Assembly: GCA_031276435.1 (NCBI GenBank)
Contig: JAISNB010000218.1
Coordinates: 1 to 10,164 of the forward strand
From: Burkholderiaceae bacterium
GTDB lineage: Bacteria; Pseudomonadota; Gammaproteobacteria; Burkholderiales; Burkholderiaceae_C
DNA: 10,164 nucleotides
Direction: 5' to 3'
Numbering within the stretch: position 1 is the stretch's first letter; each line of letters begins with the position of its first letter. This document shows positions 1 through 7,019 of this stretch, piece after piece. Made by a program: the position numbers and the translations under genes. The notes under the pieces were generated by a model. It was not told the origin of the DNA, ran no database searches, and saw only the letters and a list, made by a program, of their open reading frames with translations.

Positions 1-233
1 TAGTAATTTTCATAAACGCATTGGCAAAATTTCTTTTTCAGCGGGGCGTTGTTGTTGAGTTCTGGATAGATTTGCGATGTGGCTGTGCACATCTGGACGT
101 TGCTGGCAATCATGCTGGCGCGGTATTGCTTGACGTCGAATCCGGGCGGGAGCGTGTCTTGCGCATGGGCTGCTACGGGCAGCAGGCAGGCGGCTGCCAG
201 AAGCAGGCCATGTTTTCTGGATGATTTCATCAT
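1..233 (-). CDS. Small exported Cys-containing protein, 3' end cut by the window edge
   Basis: The reverse strand from 233 reads 77 codons with no stop before the window edge; the next codon begins TA and could be a stop. The first residues, MMKSSRKHG, are basic. A hydrophobic stretch follows (about residues 9-22), then an AHA-Q signal peptidase I site near residue 24, so export to the periplasm is predicted. The mature part has three cysteines (49, 70, 72), the last two in a C-x-C motif after a lysine-rich patch. A strong Shine-Dalgarno, AGGGG at 239-243, lies 5 nt before the first ATG and 8 nt before the second (230), so either may be used. Short periplasmic proteins with a C-x-C segment are common in Burkholderiales, but I cannot assign a function. 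The next gene upstream on this strand, the Nif3 gene, ends at 298. Confidence 0.7.
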   Translation of the reverse strand, partial: MMKSSRKHGLLLAAACLLPVAAHAQDTLPPGFDVKQYRASMIASNVQMCTATSQIYPELNNNAPLKKKFCQCVYENY

Positions 234-297
234 GATTTCCCCTTTCGGTTTGGTTTGCAGAGATTGGTTTTGATTGGCCCGTGCGTGCGTGCGGTGA

Positions 298-1080
298 TCA
301 GGCCGGGTTGTCGATGTCGATGAATTGGTGCGCCAGATTGTGCCGCGCGGCCACGTGCGCGGCCAGGGCCGGGGCGCCGTAGCGTTCGGTGGCGTGGTGA
401 CCGCAGGCAAAAAACGCGACGCCGCATTCGCGCGCCAGGTGGGTTTGCGCCTCGGAGATTTCGCCGGTGATGAAGGCTTGCGCGCCAGCGGCGATGGCGG
501 CTTCGAATTGGCCTTGTCCGCCGCCCGAGCACCAGGCCAGTGTTTGTATAGGCCCCGTGGCGTTGGCCGCGGGCGCTATTGCCAGTACGGGGCGACCCAG
601 CGCGGCGCTCAGGTGGTTTTGCAAGGCGTTGACGTCGGCAAAGCCCTGGCCGTTGCGCGGCGCGCCCAGAAAGCACAGGTTTTGCTCGCCAAACTGGCGC
701 TGCGCTTGCAGGCCCAGGACGCGCCCCAATTGCGCGTTGTTGCCCAGTGTGGGGTGCGCGTCCAGCGGCAGGTGGTAGGCAAACAGGTTGATGTCGTGGG
801 CCAGCAGCAGGCGCAGGCGCTGCTTGAGCCAGCCGGTGATGGTGCCGTCCTGCCCGCGCCAGAACAGGCCGTGGTGGACAAACAGGGCGTCGGCATCGGC
901 GGCGATGGCCGCCTCGATCAAGGCGCGGCTGGCCGTGACGCCAGAGACGATTTTGCCGATGCGCTCGCGCCCTTGCACTTGCAGGCCGTTGGGGCCGTAG
1001 TCGGTAAAGCACTCGGGTTGCAACTCGGCATTGAATGCGCCAAGCAGGTCAGCGCGCGCCATGGTGTTCTGGTGTGCCAT
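298..1080 (-). CDS. Nif3/YbgI-family dinuclear metal-centre protein
   Basis: This 260-residue protein matches the Nif3-like (YbgI, GTP cyclohydrolase I type 2-like) family, which forms toroidal hexamers with a two-metal centre. Its physiological substrate is unsettled. The family landmarks are in order: YGPNGLQV (28-35), SGVTAS (46-51), VHHG (68-71, His69 and His70), AYHLPLDAH (101-109, His103 and Asp107) and GHHATERYG near the C terminus (227-235, His228/His229 and Glu232). These His, Asp and Glu residues are the expected metal ligands. The length is normal for the short form without the inserted PII-like domain. The open frame extends upstream to 1167, but that stretch overlaps the divergent protease gene. 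ATG 1080 (MAHQNTMARAD) or ATG 1062 (MARADLLG) fits family N termini better. Neither has a strong Shine-Dalgarno, so the start is uncertain by six codons. The start lies 59 nt from the divergent protease start, so the promoters must be close or overlapping. Confidence 0.9.
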   Translation of the reverse strand: MAHQNTMARADLLGAFNAELQPECFTDYGPNGLQVQGRERIGKIVSGVTASRALIEAAIAADADALFVHHGLFWRGQDGTITGWLKQRLRLLLAHDINLFAYHLPLDAHPTLGNNAQLGRVLGLQAQRQFGEQNLCFLGAPRNGQGFADVNALQNHLSAALGRPVLAIAPAANATGPIQTLAWCSGGGQGQFEAAIAAGAQAFITGEISEAQTHLARECGVAFFACGHHATERYGAPALAAHVAARHNLAHQFIDIDNPA

Positions 1081-1139
1081 GCCCGGATTCTGCAATAGAT
1101 TCGCGCGCGCGGGCGGTTTTTTGCCCGACAATCTGCGCC
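1081..1139. promoter_or_regulatory. Divergent intergenic region between the Nif3 and HtrA-type protease genes
   Basis: These 59 nt separate two divergent starts and should hold at least the protease promoter. I see no convincing -35/-10 pair. A 5-bp inverted repeat, CGGGC (1110-1114) and GCCCG (1123-1127), encloses an 8-nt T-rich loop. Just before the protease ATG there is a weak -10-like GACAAT (1127-1132), but it is too close to the start for a normal leader. An alternating CGCGCG run sits at 1102-1110. Both promoters may lie inside the neighbouring coding sequences. Confidence 0.35.
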
Positions 1140-2297
1140 ATGAAACGCATCTGGCTTTTTTTCGCACAAACCGTGACCGTGTTGCTGGCCGCCTATTTTG
1201 TGGTGGCCACGCTCAAGCCCCAGTGGGTGGCGCGTGGCGCAGGCGGCGCGGGTGTTATTTCTGTTCTTGAGGCGCCGCGCGCTTTGGGTGGCGCGGCAGC
1301 GGCGGCACCGGGCAGTTTCAGCGCCGCTGTCAAGAAGGCCGCGCCCGCTGTTGTGAGCATCATCACCACGGCGCGCAATCCCTATGGCAACGATCCGTGG
1401 TTCCGCTTCTTTTTTGGCGATCAGGGCGCGCAGACGCAGGCTGGCCTTGGCTCGGGCGTGATCATGAGTCCCGAGGGCTACATCCTCACCAACAACCACG
1501 TGATCGAAAGCGCCGACGAGATCGAGGTGGTGCTGCAAGACGCGCGGCGCGCGCGCGCCAAGATCATCGGCACCGATCCCGAGTCTGATCTGGCCGTGCT
1601 CAAGATCGATCTCGACGATCTGCCCGTGATGACGCTGGGCGACTCCAACACGCTGGCCGTGGGCGATTTTGTACTGGCCATCGGCAATCCCTTTGGCGTG
1701 GGCCAGACCGTGACCAGCGGCATTGTCAGTGCGCTGGGGCGCAACCAGTTGGGCATCAACACGTTCGAGAATTTCATCCAGACCGATGCGGCCATCAACC
1801 CCGGCAATTCCGGCGGCGCGCTGACCGACATCCACGGCAACCTGATGGGCATCAACACGGCCATTTATTCGCGCTCGGGCGGATCGATGGGCATTGGCTT
1901 TGCCATCCCCGTGTCCATTGCCCGGCAGGTGATGGAAAGCATCGTCACCCAGGGCCGCATGGTGCGCGGCTGGATTGGCGTGGAGCCGACCGAACTGACG
2001 GCCGAGCTGGCGCAAACCTTTGGCGTGCTGCGCAAGCGGGGCGTCATCATCACCGGCGTCGTCCACAACGGGCCAGCCGCGCAGGCGGGCATTGCGCCGG
2101 GCGACGTCATCCTGCAAATCGACGACAAGCCCATCGACGACGTGTCGGCGCTGATGACTGGCGTGTCGGCGCTCACGCCGGGCCAGCCCAGCACGCTCCA
2201 GGTGCTGCGGCGCGGCGAAGTGCTGACGCTGAGCGTCACGCCCGCACAGCGTCCGCTGCCCGCGCAACGCCAGCAGCGCCCCTCTTTGGGACGCTGA
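1140..2297 (+). CDS. Membrane-anchored HtrA/DegS-type serine protease with one PDZ domain
   Basis: This 385-residue protein is a trypsin-fold HtrA protease of the periplasmic face. Residues 1-24 (MKRIWLFFAQ followed by a hydrophobic run) form a single uncleaved membrane anchor. The protease domain spans about 57-270, with His120 in TNNHVIES, Asp150 in DPESDLAVLKI and Ser224 in NPGNSGGAL, so all three triad residues are present. LGDSNTLAVGDFVLAIGNPFG-type residues (166-186) are typical of the family. One PDZ domain follows (about 276-368), then a basic Gln/Arg-rich tail. One anchor, one protease and one PDZ domain match DegS/AlgW rather than the two-PDZ DegP/DegQ, so a role in sigma-E-type envelope stress signalling by cleaving an anti-sigma factor is possible. 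No RseA-like gene lies nearby to support it. ATG 1140 was chosen because it starts the anchor; upstream in-frame codons overlap the Nif3 gene. No clear Shine-Dalgarno is visible. The gene converges on tatC. Confidence 0.93.
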   Translation: MKRIWLFFAQTVTVLLAAYFVVATLKPQWVARGAGGAGVISVLEAPRALGGAAAAAPGSFSAAVKKAAPAVVSIITTARNPYGNDPWFRFFFGDQGAQTQAGLGSGVIMSPEGYILTNNHVIESADEIEVVLQDARRARAKIIGTDPESDLAVLKIDLDDLPVMTLGDSNTLAVGDFVLAIGNPFGVGQTVTSGIVSALGRNQLGINTFENFIQTDAAINPGNSGGALTDIHGNLMGINTAIYSRSGGSMGIGFAIPVSIARQVMESIVTQGRMVRGWIGVEPTELTAELAQTFGVLRKRGVIITGVVHNGPAAQAGIAPGDVILQIDDKPIDDVSALMTGVSALTPGQPSTLQVLRRGEVLTLSVTPAQRPLPAQRQQRPSLGR

Positions 2298-2376
2298 AAG
2301 TCGCGCAAGCTGTTTTTTTGGGAAAGCCGCTGCGCCAGCGCCTGCCCGCCGGGCAAGTGGCGGCGGTTGCAAAAAT
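2298..2376. terminator. Convergent intergenic region with two compact GC hairpins, candidate bidirectional terminator
   Basis: Between the protease stop and the tatC stop lie two perfect 5-bp stems with 3-nt loops. The first is CGCTG (2328-2332) with CAGCG (2336-2340). The second is TGCCC (2343-2347) with GGGCA (2351-2355). A run of seven T on the plus strand (2313-2319) precedes these hairpins rather than following them. On the minus strand, five T (2371-2375) come before the hairpins. Neither strand therefore shows the classical stem followed by a T tract. The region must stop transcription from both sides, but the mechanism is not clear from sequence. Confidence 0.35.
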
Positions 2377-3195
2377 TCAGGGCTTGCCAGCGGTCTGTTG
2401 CGGTGGTTTGTCGAGGCCGTCGCTGGACGCCTCTTCTTTGGGCGCAAACAGATGCGCCGCCCAGATGCCCGCCTCGTACAGCAAGCACATGGGGATGGCC
2501 AGCGCCAGTTGCGACACCACATCTGGCGGCGTGACGATGGCTGCCACCACAAACGCCAGTACGGCGAAGTAGCCGCGAAACTGCCGCAACTGCGCCACGC
2601 TGACCACGCCCACGCGGATCAGCACCACCACGGCAATCGGCACTTCAAAGGCCATGCCAAAGGCCAGGAACATGGTGAGCACAAAGCTCAGGTAGGCCTC
2701 TATGTCCGGCATGGCCGTGATGCTCTGGGGCGCAAAGCCCTGGATGAACTTGAACACCCTGCCGAACACGACGAAATAACAAAACGCCACGCCGATAAAA
2801 AACAGCAGGGTGCTGGAGACGACCAGCGGCAAAACCATTTTCTTTTCGTGCGAATACAGCCCCGGCGCGACAAAGGCCCACGCCTGGTAGAGCACCACGG
2901 GCAGCGCCAGCATGAAAGCGGCCATCAGCAAAACCTTCACCGGCACCATGAAGGGCGAGACCACCGAGGTGGCGATCAGGGTGGCGCCCTGTGGCAGGTG
3001 CGCCACCAGCGGCGCGGCCAGCAGGTCATACAGGCGGCCCGGCCCTGGATAGAGAGCCAGCAGCACCGCCATCGCGCCAATGGCCAGCAGCGACACGATG
3101 AGCCGGTTGCGCAACTCCATCAGATGCGCCACAAATGGCTGCTCGGTGCCTGCCAGCTCGTCGTCTTTGGGATCGTCGTTTCGGGAATCGGTCAT
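2377..3195 (-). CDS. tatC: TatC, core subunit of the twin-arginine translocase
   Basis: TatC is the six-helix inner-membrane receptor that, with TatB, binds twin-arginine signal peptides and then recruits TatA to export folded proteins. At 272 residues it has normal length. Conserved parts align well with E. coli TatC: HLMELRNR (24-31) at the first cytoplasmic segment, LPQGATLIAT (67-76), SPFMVPVK (80-87), YQAWAFVAPGLYSHE (103-117), the FEVP motif (183-186, with the conserved Glu184) and TPPDV (222-226, Asp225). The C-terminal tail is hydrophilic (KEEASSDGLDK). It is the last gene of the minus-strand block, 69 nt after tatB, and converges with the protease gene. ATG 3195 gives an acidic N-terminal extension of about 20 residues before the conserved HLxELR segment. 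No strong Shine-Dalgarno precedes it. Confidence 0.97.
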   Translation of the reverse strand: MTDSRNDDPKDDELAGTEQPFVAHLMELRNRLIVSLLAIGAMAVLLALYPGPGRLYDLLAAPLVAHLPQGATLIATSVVSPFMVPVKVLLMAAFMLALPVVLYQAWAFVAPGLYSHEKKMVLPLVVSSTLLFFIGVAFCYFVVFGRVFKFIQGFAPQSITAMPDIEAYLSFVLTMFLAFGMAFEVPIAVVVLIRVGVVSVAQLRQFRGYFAVLAFVVAAIVTPPDVVSQLALAIPMCLLYEAGIWAAHLFAPKEEASSDGLDKPPQQTAGKP

Positions 3196-3264
3196 TGCGG
3201 CGCCATTGTCGCCTGCCAGGCGGGCAGGCCCGTGCGTTGGGGGCGGTGGTGGTCGGCCAAGAAA

Positions 3265-3795
3265 TCAGGCCCGTGGCCCGCGCGGCCTGAAGCGCGCCAC
3301 CCGCGCCGCGCCGGATTGCACTTGCCTGCGCACGCCGTGGCGCGCCTTGTACCACTGGGGTGTCGCGCCGCGCTTGATGCGCCAGTTCTTGCCCGGGTGC
3401 CGGTATTCGGGCGGCGGTGGCGACCAGCCCAGGCCCGCTGACGACGACTGTTGTTGCGACCCGGCTGCATGGCCGTCGCTGGCGCTGGCGGCGTTGCTGT
3501 CGCCGCCGGAAAGCGTGCGCGCGGCCTCGTCCCAGTTTTTTTCCAGTTCGGCCTGCGTGTCGTACAGGCCTTTTTCAACCGCGCGGCCAGCGTTTTCGAG
3601 CGAACTTTTCATTTTCTTGAGTTCTTCCATATCCATGGCGCGGTTGACCTCGGCCTTGACGTCGGCCACATAACGCTGCGCCTTGCCCAGCAGCGCGCCA
3701 ACCGTGCGCGCCACGCGCGGCAGTTTTTCAGGGCCGATGACGATCAGCGCCACCACGCCAATCATGGCCATTTTGGAAATTCCCAGATCCAGCAT
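3265..3795 (-). CDS. tatB: TatB, twin-arginine translocase subunit
   Basis: TatB partners TatC in the signal-peptide receptor complex. The 176-residue product begins MLDLGISKM, followed by one transmembrane helix (about 7-20). The GPEKLP hinge (21-26) and an amphipathic helix with RVARTVGALLGKAQRYV (27-43) come next. A charged helical region (about 48-92) follows, then a Ser/Ala/Gln-rich linker (about 96-120). The C-terminal segment is basic and aromatic (WSPPPPEYRHPGKNWRIKRG, 124-143, then WYKARHGVRR). As I recall, this tail is typical of Burkholderiales TatB and absent from E. coli TatB. The open frame extends upstream to 3828, but ATG 3795 starts the canonical MLDLG N terminus. The gene lies 75 nt after tatA and 69 nt before tatC. 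Confidence 0.95.
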   Translation of the reverse strand: MLDLGISKMAMIGVVALIVIGPEKLPRVARTVGALLGKAQRYVADVKAEVNRAMDMEELKKMKSSLENAGRAVEKGLYDTQAELEKNWDEAARTLSGGDSNAASASDGHAAGSQQQSSSAGLGWSPPPPEYRHPGKNWRIKRGATPQWYKARHGVRRQVQSGAARVARFRPRGPRA

Positions 3796-3870
3796 GTCTT
3801 GTGGTGTGCACGGCAGCGCAAGGCGCAACAGGCCGACCCGCCCCTGGCGCGGCCAGCCAGAGCGCGCGGC

Positions 3871-4122
3871 CTATTTGGCGCGGCTTTCGACGTCGATGGT
3901 TTCTTTTTCGGCGCTGGCGCCGCTGCTGTTGGCCACTTGCGCTGGCGCTGCTGGCGGTGGCGGCGGCGCGTCGGCATCGGCCGCGCCATCGCGCATGCCG
4001 TCCTTGAAGCCCCTGACGGCGCTGCCCAGATCAGAACCGATGTTCTTGAGCTTCTTGGTGCCAAAGACCAGCACCACGACGAGCAAGACCAACAACCAGT
4101 GCACCATGGAAAACGAACCCAT
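3871..4122 (-). CDS. tatA: TatA, twin-arginine translocase pore subunit
   Basis: TatA polymerises around the TatBC-substrate complex to allow folded proteins through the inner membrane. The 83-residue protein has a short N terminus (MGSFSMVHW) and one hydrophobic helix (about 7-20). The diagnostic FGTKKLKNIG hinge (20-29) and DLGSAVRGFKDGM amphipathic helix (31-43) follow. Phe20 and Gly21 are the conserved FG pair. The tail has a proline run (53-57) and is otherwise Ala/Glu-rich and disordered in character. A good Shine-Dalgarno, AGGAGA, lies about 7 nt upstream of ATG 4122. The sequence motif and the order tatA-tatB-tatC distinguish it from TatB. It follows the HIT gene by 69 nt. Confidence 0.97.
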   Translation of the reverse strand: MGSFSMVHWLLVLLVVVLVFGTKKLKNIGSDLGSAVRGFKDGMRDGAADADAPPPPPAAPAQVANSSGASAEKETIDVESRAK

Positions 4123-4191
4123 TTCAATTTCTCCTAGCCAATTGCTGGCATTTTAGTGACGCAACAAGACAATTGCCCGTTTCACGCTTTC

Positions 4192-4575
4192 TCAGCCCCT
4201 GAGCCACGGACGCGGCCCGCCCATGACGTGCACGTGCAGGTGCTGCACTTCTTGCGCGCCATGCGCGCCCGTGTTGACGACGATGCGAAAACCGCCTTCC
4301 GGATACGGCTGGCAGCCTTGTTCGAGCGCCAGCCTGGGCGCCAGCACCATCAGCCGCCCCATCATGGCTGCGTGCCGATCGTCCAGTTGCGCCATGGACG
4401 CGATGTGCACCTTGGGAATGAGCAGGAAATGCACGGGCGCCCAGGGGTGGATGTCGTGAAAGGCAAAGAGTTCATCGTCCTCGTACACCTTGCGCGAGGG
4501 GATTTGCCCGGCAACGATTTTGCAGAAGATGCAATCGGCATCGCGCGGGTGCGGGTGGTGTGCGGCTTCGGTCAT
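4192..4575 (-). CDS. HIT (histidine triad) family nucleotide-binding hydrolase, HinT-like
   Basis: HIT proteins of the HinT branch hydrolyse purine phosphoramidates such as AMP-lysine; their cellular role in bacteria is unclear. The 127-residue product shows CIFCKIVAGQIPSRKVYED (15-33) with a Cys-x-x-Cys pair (15, 18). It also has the substrate-pocket segment PWAPVHFLLIPKVHI (44-58) and the triad QHLHVHVMGG (111-120), whose His114 is the expected nucleophile. An upstream in-frame ATG at 4581 lies only 2 nt from the GGAG at 4584-4587. ATG 4575 has the same GGAG at 8 nt, so I take 4575. The gene sits 54 nt after the phospholipase gene and 69 nt before tatA; a HIT gene between his and tat genes is usual in Burkholderiales, as I recall. 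Confidence 0.93.
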   Translation of the reverse strand: MTEAAHHPHPRDADCIFCKIVAGQIPSRKVYEDDELFAFHDIHPWAPVHFLLIPKVHIASMAQLDDRHAAMMGRLMVLAPRLALEQGCQPYPEGGFRIVVNTGAHGAQEVQHLHVHVMGGPRPWLRG

Positions 4576-4583
4576 GTGCATAT

Positions 4584-4587
4584 CTCC
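4584..4587 (-). promoter_or_regulatory. Shine-Dalgarno that decides the HIT gene start
   Basis: GGAG on the minus strand is 2 nt from the ATG at 4581 and 8 nt from the ATG at 4575. Only the second spacing is efficient in known bacterial initiation, so the shorter start (MTEAAHH) is favoured. Confidence 0.6.
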
Positions 4588-4629
4588 ATGCGGGTGGATG
4601 GGTGGGCGCGGCGGCGGCGCTGGCGACGA

Positions 4630-5670
4630 TCATGCCGCCTTTGCTTTGCCGTGGTGCGCGCCCGGGTCGTCATCAAAATGCTGCCTGATCCATTGCGCGC
4701 CGTCCTCGCGGCCCAGCGCGAACAGGCGTTCGAGGAAGGCGCTGTCGGCGCGCGTGCTGGAACCCAGGCGCGCAATGCGGTTGCCAGCGTCGATGCGGTG
4801 CAGCCGCACGTTTTTGTAGCGGCTGGCGTCCAGGCGGTTTTCGTCCAGCAGGCGGCGCACAAATTCAATGGCCCGAAGCTCCGCCAGCAAACTGGCGTTG
4901 AAGGCAATCTGGTTGATGCGCTCGAAAATGTCGGCGCTGACCGTGGGCACCTGCGCGTCTTCCTGCGGGCTGATCTGCACCAGCAGCACGTCGCTGCATT
5001 GCGTCTCGTAAATCAGCGGGTACAGCGCCGGGTTGCCCGAATAGCCGCCGTCCCAATAGTGCTCGCCGTCGATCTCTACGGCCTTGAACAGCATGGGCAG
5101 GCAGGCCGATGCCATGAGCGCGTCAGCCGTCACGCGCGCGCCCGAGAACACCTCGCCGCGCCCGGTGCGCACATTGGTCGCGGTGACAAACAGCTTGACC
5201 AGTTGCTGGCGGCCCACCAGGTCGAAATCGACCTCGCGCTCGATCAATTGGCGCAGCGGGTTGATGCCCAGCATGTTGGCCTGATACGGCGCCAGCCAGG
5301 GCGAAAACAGCCCGATGACGGCCTGCGCCGCTGGCAGTGGCACGCCTGCCAGCAGCGTGCCCATGACGCCCACGCCATCCCACAGCCGCGCCAGCGCCTG
5401 CCGCGCGGCCTCGCGCATGGCGTCCGGCGGCAAGCCATCGGCCTGCGCGCGCGCCAGCCCGCTGACCAATGCCACGGCATTCATGGCGCCCGCGCTGGTG
5501 CCTGAGATGCCTTCCAGCTCGATGCGCGGATCGGCCAGCAAGGCGTCCAGCACACCCCAGGTGAACGCGCCGTATGAACCGCCGCCCTGTAGCGCCAGAT
5601 TGATGCGTCGCCTGGATTGGCCGTCCTCACGCGCAGCCGCGTGTTTGTGGGGCTGTGCCGACCCGGTCAT
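4630..5670 (-). CDS. Patatin-like phospholipase (serine-aspartate acyl hydrolase)
   Basis: Patatin-family enzymes release fatty acids from phospholipids or other lipid esters using a Ser-Asp dyad. The 346-residue product has the glycine-rich oxyanion-hole motif GGGSYGAF (29-36). It also has the nucleophile elbow GTSAG (57-61, Ser59) and the catalytic-Asp motif WDGGYSGNP (206-214, Asp207). These are in the usual order and about 150 residues apart, so it looks active. No signal peptide is evident, which suggests a cytoplasmic or peripheral-membrane enzyme of the RssA/YchK-like bacterial class. The open frame extends to 5850, but ATG 5670 overlaps the TGA of the upstream membrane-protein gene as ATGA. 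This strongly indicates the start and translational coupling. The C terminus is His/Lys/Ala-rich. The natural substrate cannot be told from sequence. Confidence 0.92.
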   Translation of the reverse strand: MTGSAQPHKHAAAREDGQSRRRINLALQGGGSYGAFTWGVLDALLADPRIELEGISGTSAGAMNAVALVSGLARAQADGLPPDAMREAARQALARLWDGVGVMGTLLAGVPLPAAQAVIGLFSPWLAPYQANMLGINPLRQLIEREVDFDLVGRQQLVKLFVTATNVRTGRGEVFSGARVTADALMASACLPMLFKAVEIDGEHYWDGGYSGNPALYPLIYETQCSDVLLVQISPQEDAQVPTVSADIFERINQIAFNASLLAELRAIEFVRRLLDENRLDASRYKNVRLHRIDAGNRIARLGSSTRADSAFLERLFALGREDGAQWIRQHFDDDPGAHHGKAKAA

Positions 5671-6101
5671 TGGGCTGCCGCCGCCATGGGCGCGCCGCGG
5701 TTCATGCACACCATGCCCTTGACGATGCGGTACAAAAACCACAATGAAACCACGGTCCAGGCCAGAAAGCCCGGCAGCCACAGCAGCAAAAACAGCGGGA
5801 CAGTCAGCACATACAGCACGCCAGCCCAAAGCACAGTGCGGATGCGCCACGCAAAATGGCTGGCCTGCCAGGTGCCCGCGGCATCGTCCTTTTTGACCAG
5901 ATCAAGAATGAGCGCAATCAGCAGCAGCGCCACGCTGGCCTGCGCGCCCGGCGCCACCGCCGTGACCGCCACCACCAGATGCAGGATGTAGCTGATCCAG
6001 CCCCAGACGCGCAAATCGTCGCTGTCGCCCGCTGCGTCCGCGCGCTCGCACGGCAACGGCGGCTGCGGCTGCGGCGTTTGAATCGGGTTGTCGTCGCTCA
6101 T
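5667..6101 (-). CDS. DUF4870-like small multi-helix inner-membrane protein
   Basis: This 144-residue protein has a Pro/Gln-rich cytoplasmic N terminus (1-22). Hydrophobic segments follow at about 35-51, 56-70 and 88-125, the last probably two helices around a proline break, giving three to four spans. The pattern WGWISYILHLVVA (33-45), the segment around LDLVKKDDAAGTW (66-78), HFAWRIRTVLW (82-92) and WFLYRIVKGM (121-130) matches the DUF4870 type. Function is unknown. A good Shine-Dalgarno (AAGGAG) lies about 8 nt before ATG 6101, which rules out the longer upstream reading overlapping hisE. It follows hisE by 22 nt and overlaps the phospholipase start by 4 nt, so these two genes are probably co-translated. 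Confidence 0.85.
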   Translation of the reverse strand: MSDDNPIQTPQPQPPLPCERADAAGDSDDLRVWGWISYILHLVVAVTAVAPGAQASVALLLIALILDLVKKDDAAGTWQASHFAWRIRTVLWAGVLYVLTVPLFLLLWLPGFLAWTVVSLWFLYRIVKGMVCMNRGAPMAAAAQ

Positions 6102-6123
6102 GGGCGCGCTCCTTTTATCCTGG

Positions 6124-6573
6124 TCAACGGCCGGGGGGAAAATGCCCGGAAGCGGCGGCGGCATCGCCCTCGCGCGCTTGCAGCTTGCGCAAGGCTTTTT
6201 CTTCCAGCCCGCCAAGTCCCTGGCGGCGCGCGAGTTCGGCCACCACATCGGCGGGCGACAGGCCGTAATGCGCCAACGCCACCATGGCGTGAAACCACAA
6301 ATCGGCCATCTCGGCCACCACGTTTTGCGTGGAGCCGCCGTGCTCGGCATCCTTGGCGGCCATGACCACTTCGCACGCTTCTTCGCCAATTTTTTTCAGA
6401 AACCCATCGGGGCCTTGGGCCAGCAGGCGCGCCACGTAGCTTTTTTCGGGGTCGCCGCCAGCGGCCGGCTTGCGGCTTTCGATGACGGCGGCCAGCCGCA
6501 TCAAAACGCCTTCCACGGCCAGCGGCGCGGCTGGTGGCGATCTGGTGGTGGTGGTGATGTCGTCGTGGCTCAT
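6124..6573 (-). CDS. hisE: HisE, phosphoribosyl-ATP pyrophosphatase
   Basis: HisE removes pyrophosphate from phosphoribosyl-ATP, the second step of histidine synthesis. The 149-residue protein has the MazG-like all-alpha fold signature: DPEKSYVARLL (41-51), KKIGEEACEVVMAAK (60-74) with the metal-binding Glu residues, and VAEMADLWFHAMVAL (86-100) with Glu88 and Asp91. An N-terminal extension with a Thr run precedes the conserved part. The C terminus (about 130-149) is poorly conserved. ATG 6573 follows the hisI stop by only 4 nt, and the upstream open frame lies inside hisI, so this start is firm. HisE is a separate gene from hisI here, unlike the fused HisIE of enterobacteria. Confidence 0.95.
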   Translation of the reverse strand: MSHDDITTTTRSPPAAPLAVEGVLMRLAAVIESRKPAAGGDPEKSYVARLLAQGPDGFLKKIGEEACEVVMAAKDAEHGGSTQNVVAEMADLWFHAMVALAHYGLSPADVVAELARRQGLGGLEEKALRKLQAREGDAAAASGHFPPGR

Positions 6574-6577
6574 GCGC

Positions 6578-6988
6578 TTATTTCTTGTAAATGTTTTCGG
6601 GTGCTTTGAGCACCGGCTCTGCCGCCTGCCAGCGCCCATCCTTCAACTGGTTGAAAAAGCAACTGTGCCGCCCCGTATGGCAGGCAATGCCCGGATCGTG
6701 ACCCAGTTGCGTGACTTTGAGCAGCAGCGCGTCGCCATCGCAATCGAGGCGAATGGCGTGCACCTGCTGCACATGGCCCGACTCCTCGCCCTTGGCCCAA
6801 AGCCGCCCGCGCGAACGGCTCCAGTACACGGCGCGGCCCGTTTCGGCGGTGCGTTGCAAGGCATCACGGTTCATCCAGGCGAGCATCAGCACATCGCCCG
6901 TGGATTGCTCTTGCGCAATCACGGGCACCAGGCCCTGCGCGTCCCATTTCACTTCGTCAAGCCAGTTCATCCGCGTATTGTCGGCCAT
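6578..6988 (-). CDS. hisI: HisI, phosphoribosyl-AMP cyclohydrolase
   Basis: HisI opens the adenine ring of phosphoribosyl-AMP, the third step of histidine synthesis. The 136-residue product has MLAWMN (35-40), GRAVYWSRSRGRLWAKGEES (51-70), the metal-binding acidic cluster LDCDGD (81-86) and ACHTGRHSCFF (102-112). Asp82, Asp84 and Asp86 are the expected magnesium ligands; Cys83, Cys103 and Cys110 are the expected zinc ligands. All are intact. Start choice lies between ATG 6988 (MADNTRMNW) and ATG 6970 (MNWLDEVKW). Neither has a clear Shine-Dalgarno. I keep the longer one, which follows hisF by 31 nt. The stop precedes hisE by 4 nt, indicating tight coupling. Confidence 0.95.
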   Translation of the reverse strand: MADNTRMNWLDEVKWDAQGLVPVIAQEQSTGDVLMLAWMNRDALQRTAETGRAVYWSRSRGRLWAKGEESGHVQQVHAIRLDCDGDALLLKVTQLGHDPGIACHTGRHSCFFNQLKDGRWQAAEPVLKAPENIYKK

Positions 6989-7019
6989 GGCTGGCAGCAA
7001 GCGCTCACCCGGCGGTCGC

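Noticed and set aside
281..292. Three tandem GTGC units
   Set aside because: Too short to be more than chance in this GC-rich sequence.
2313..2319. Seven-T run as a classical intrinsic terminator for the protease gene
   Set aside because: No stable stem lies immediately upstream; the hairpins are downstream of the T run.
918..2552. 544-codon open frame on the minus strand across the protease gene
   Set aside because: It lies antisense to a protease with all triad motifs, has no recognisable domains, and its composition is that of a high-GC shadow frame.
2398..3441. 347-codon plus-strand open frame opposite tatC
   Set aside because: It is a His/Gln-rich reading of the tatC complement, with no homology signal and no start context.
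4156..5505. 449-codon open frame on the plus strand opposite the HIT and patatin genes
   Set aside because: It is His/Arg/Gln-rich shadow sequence; the minus-strand genes have intact catalytic motifs and proper starts.
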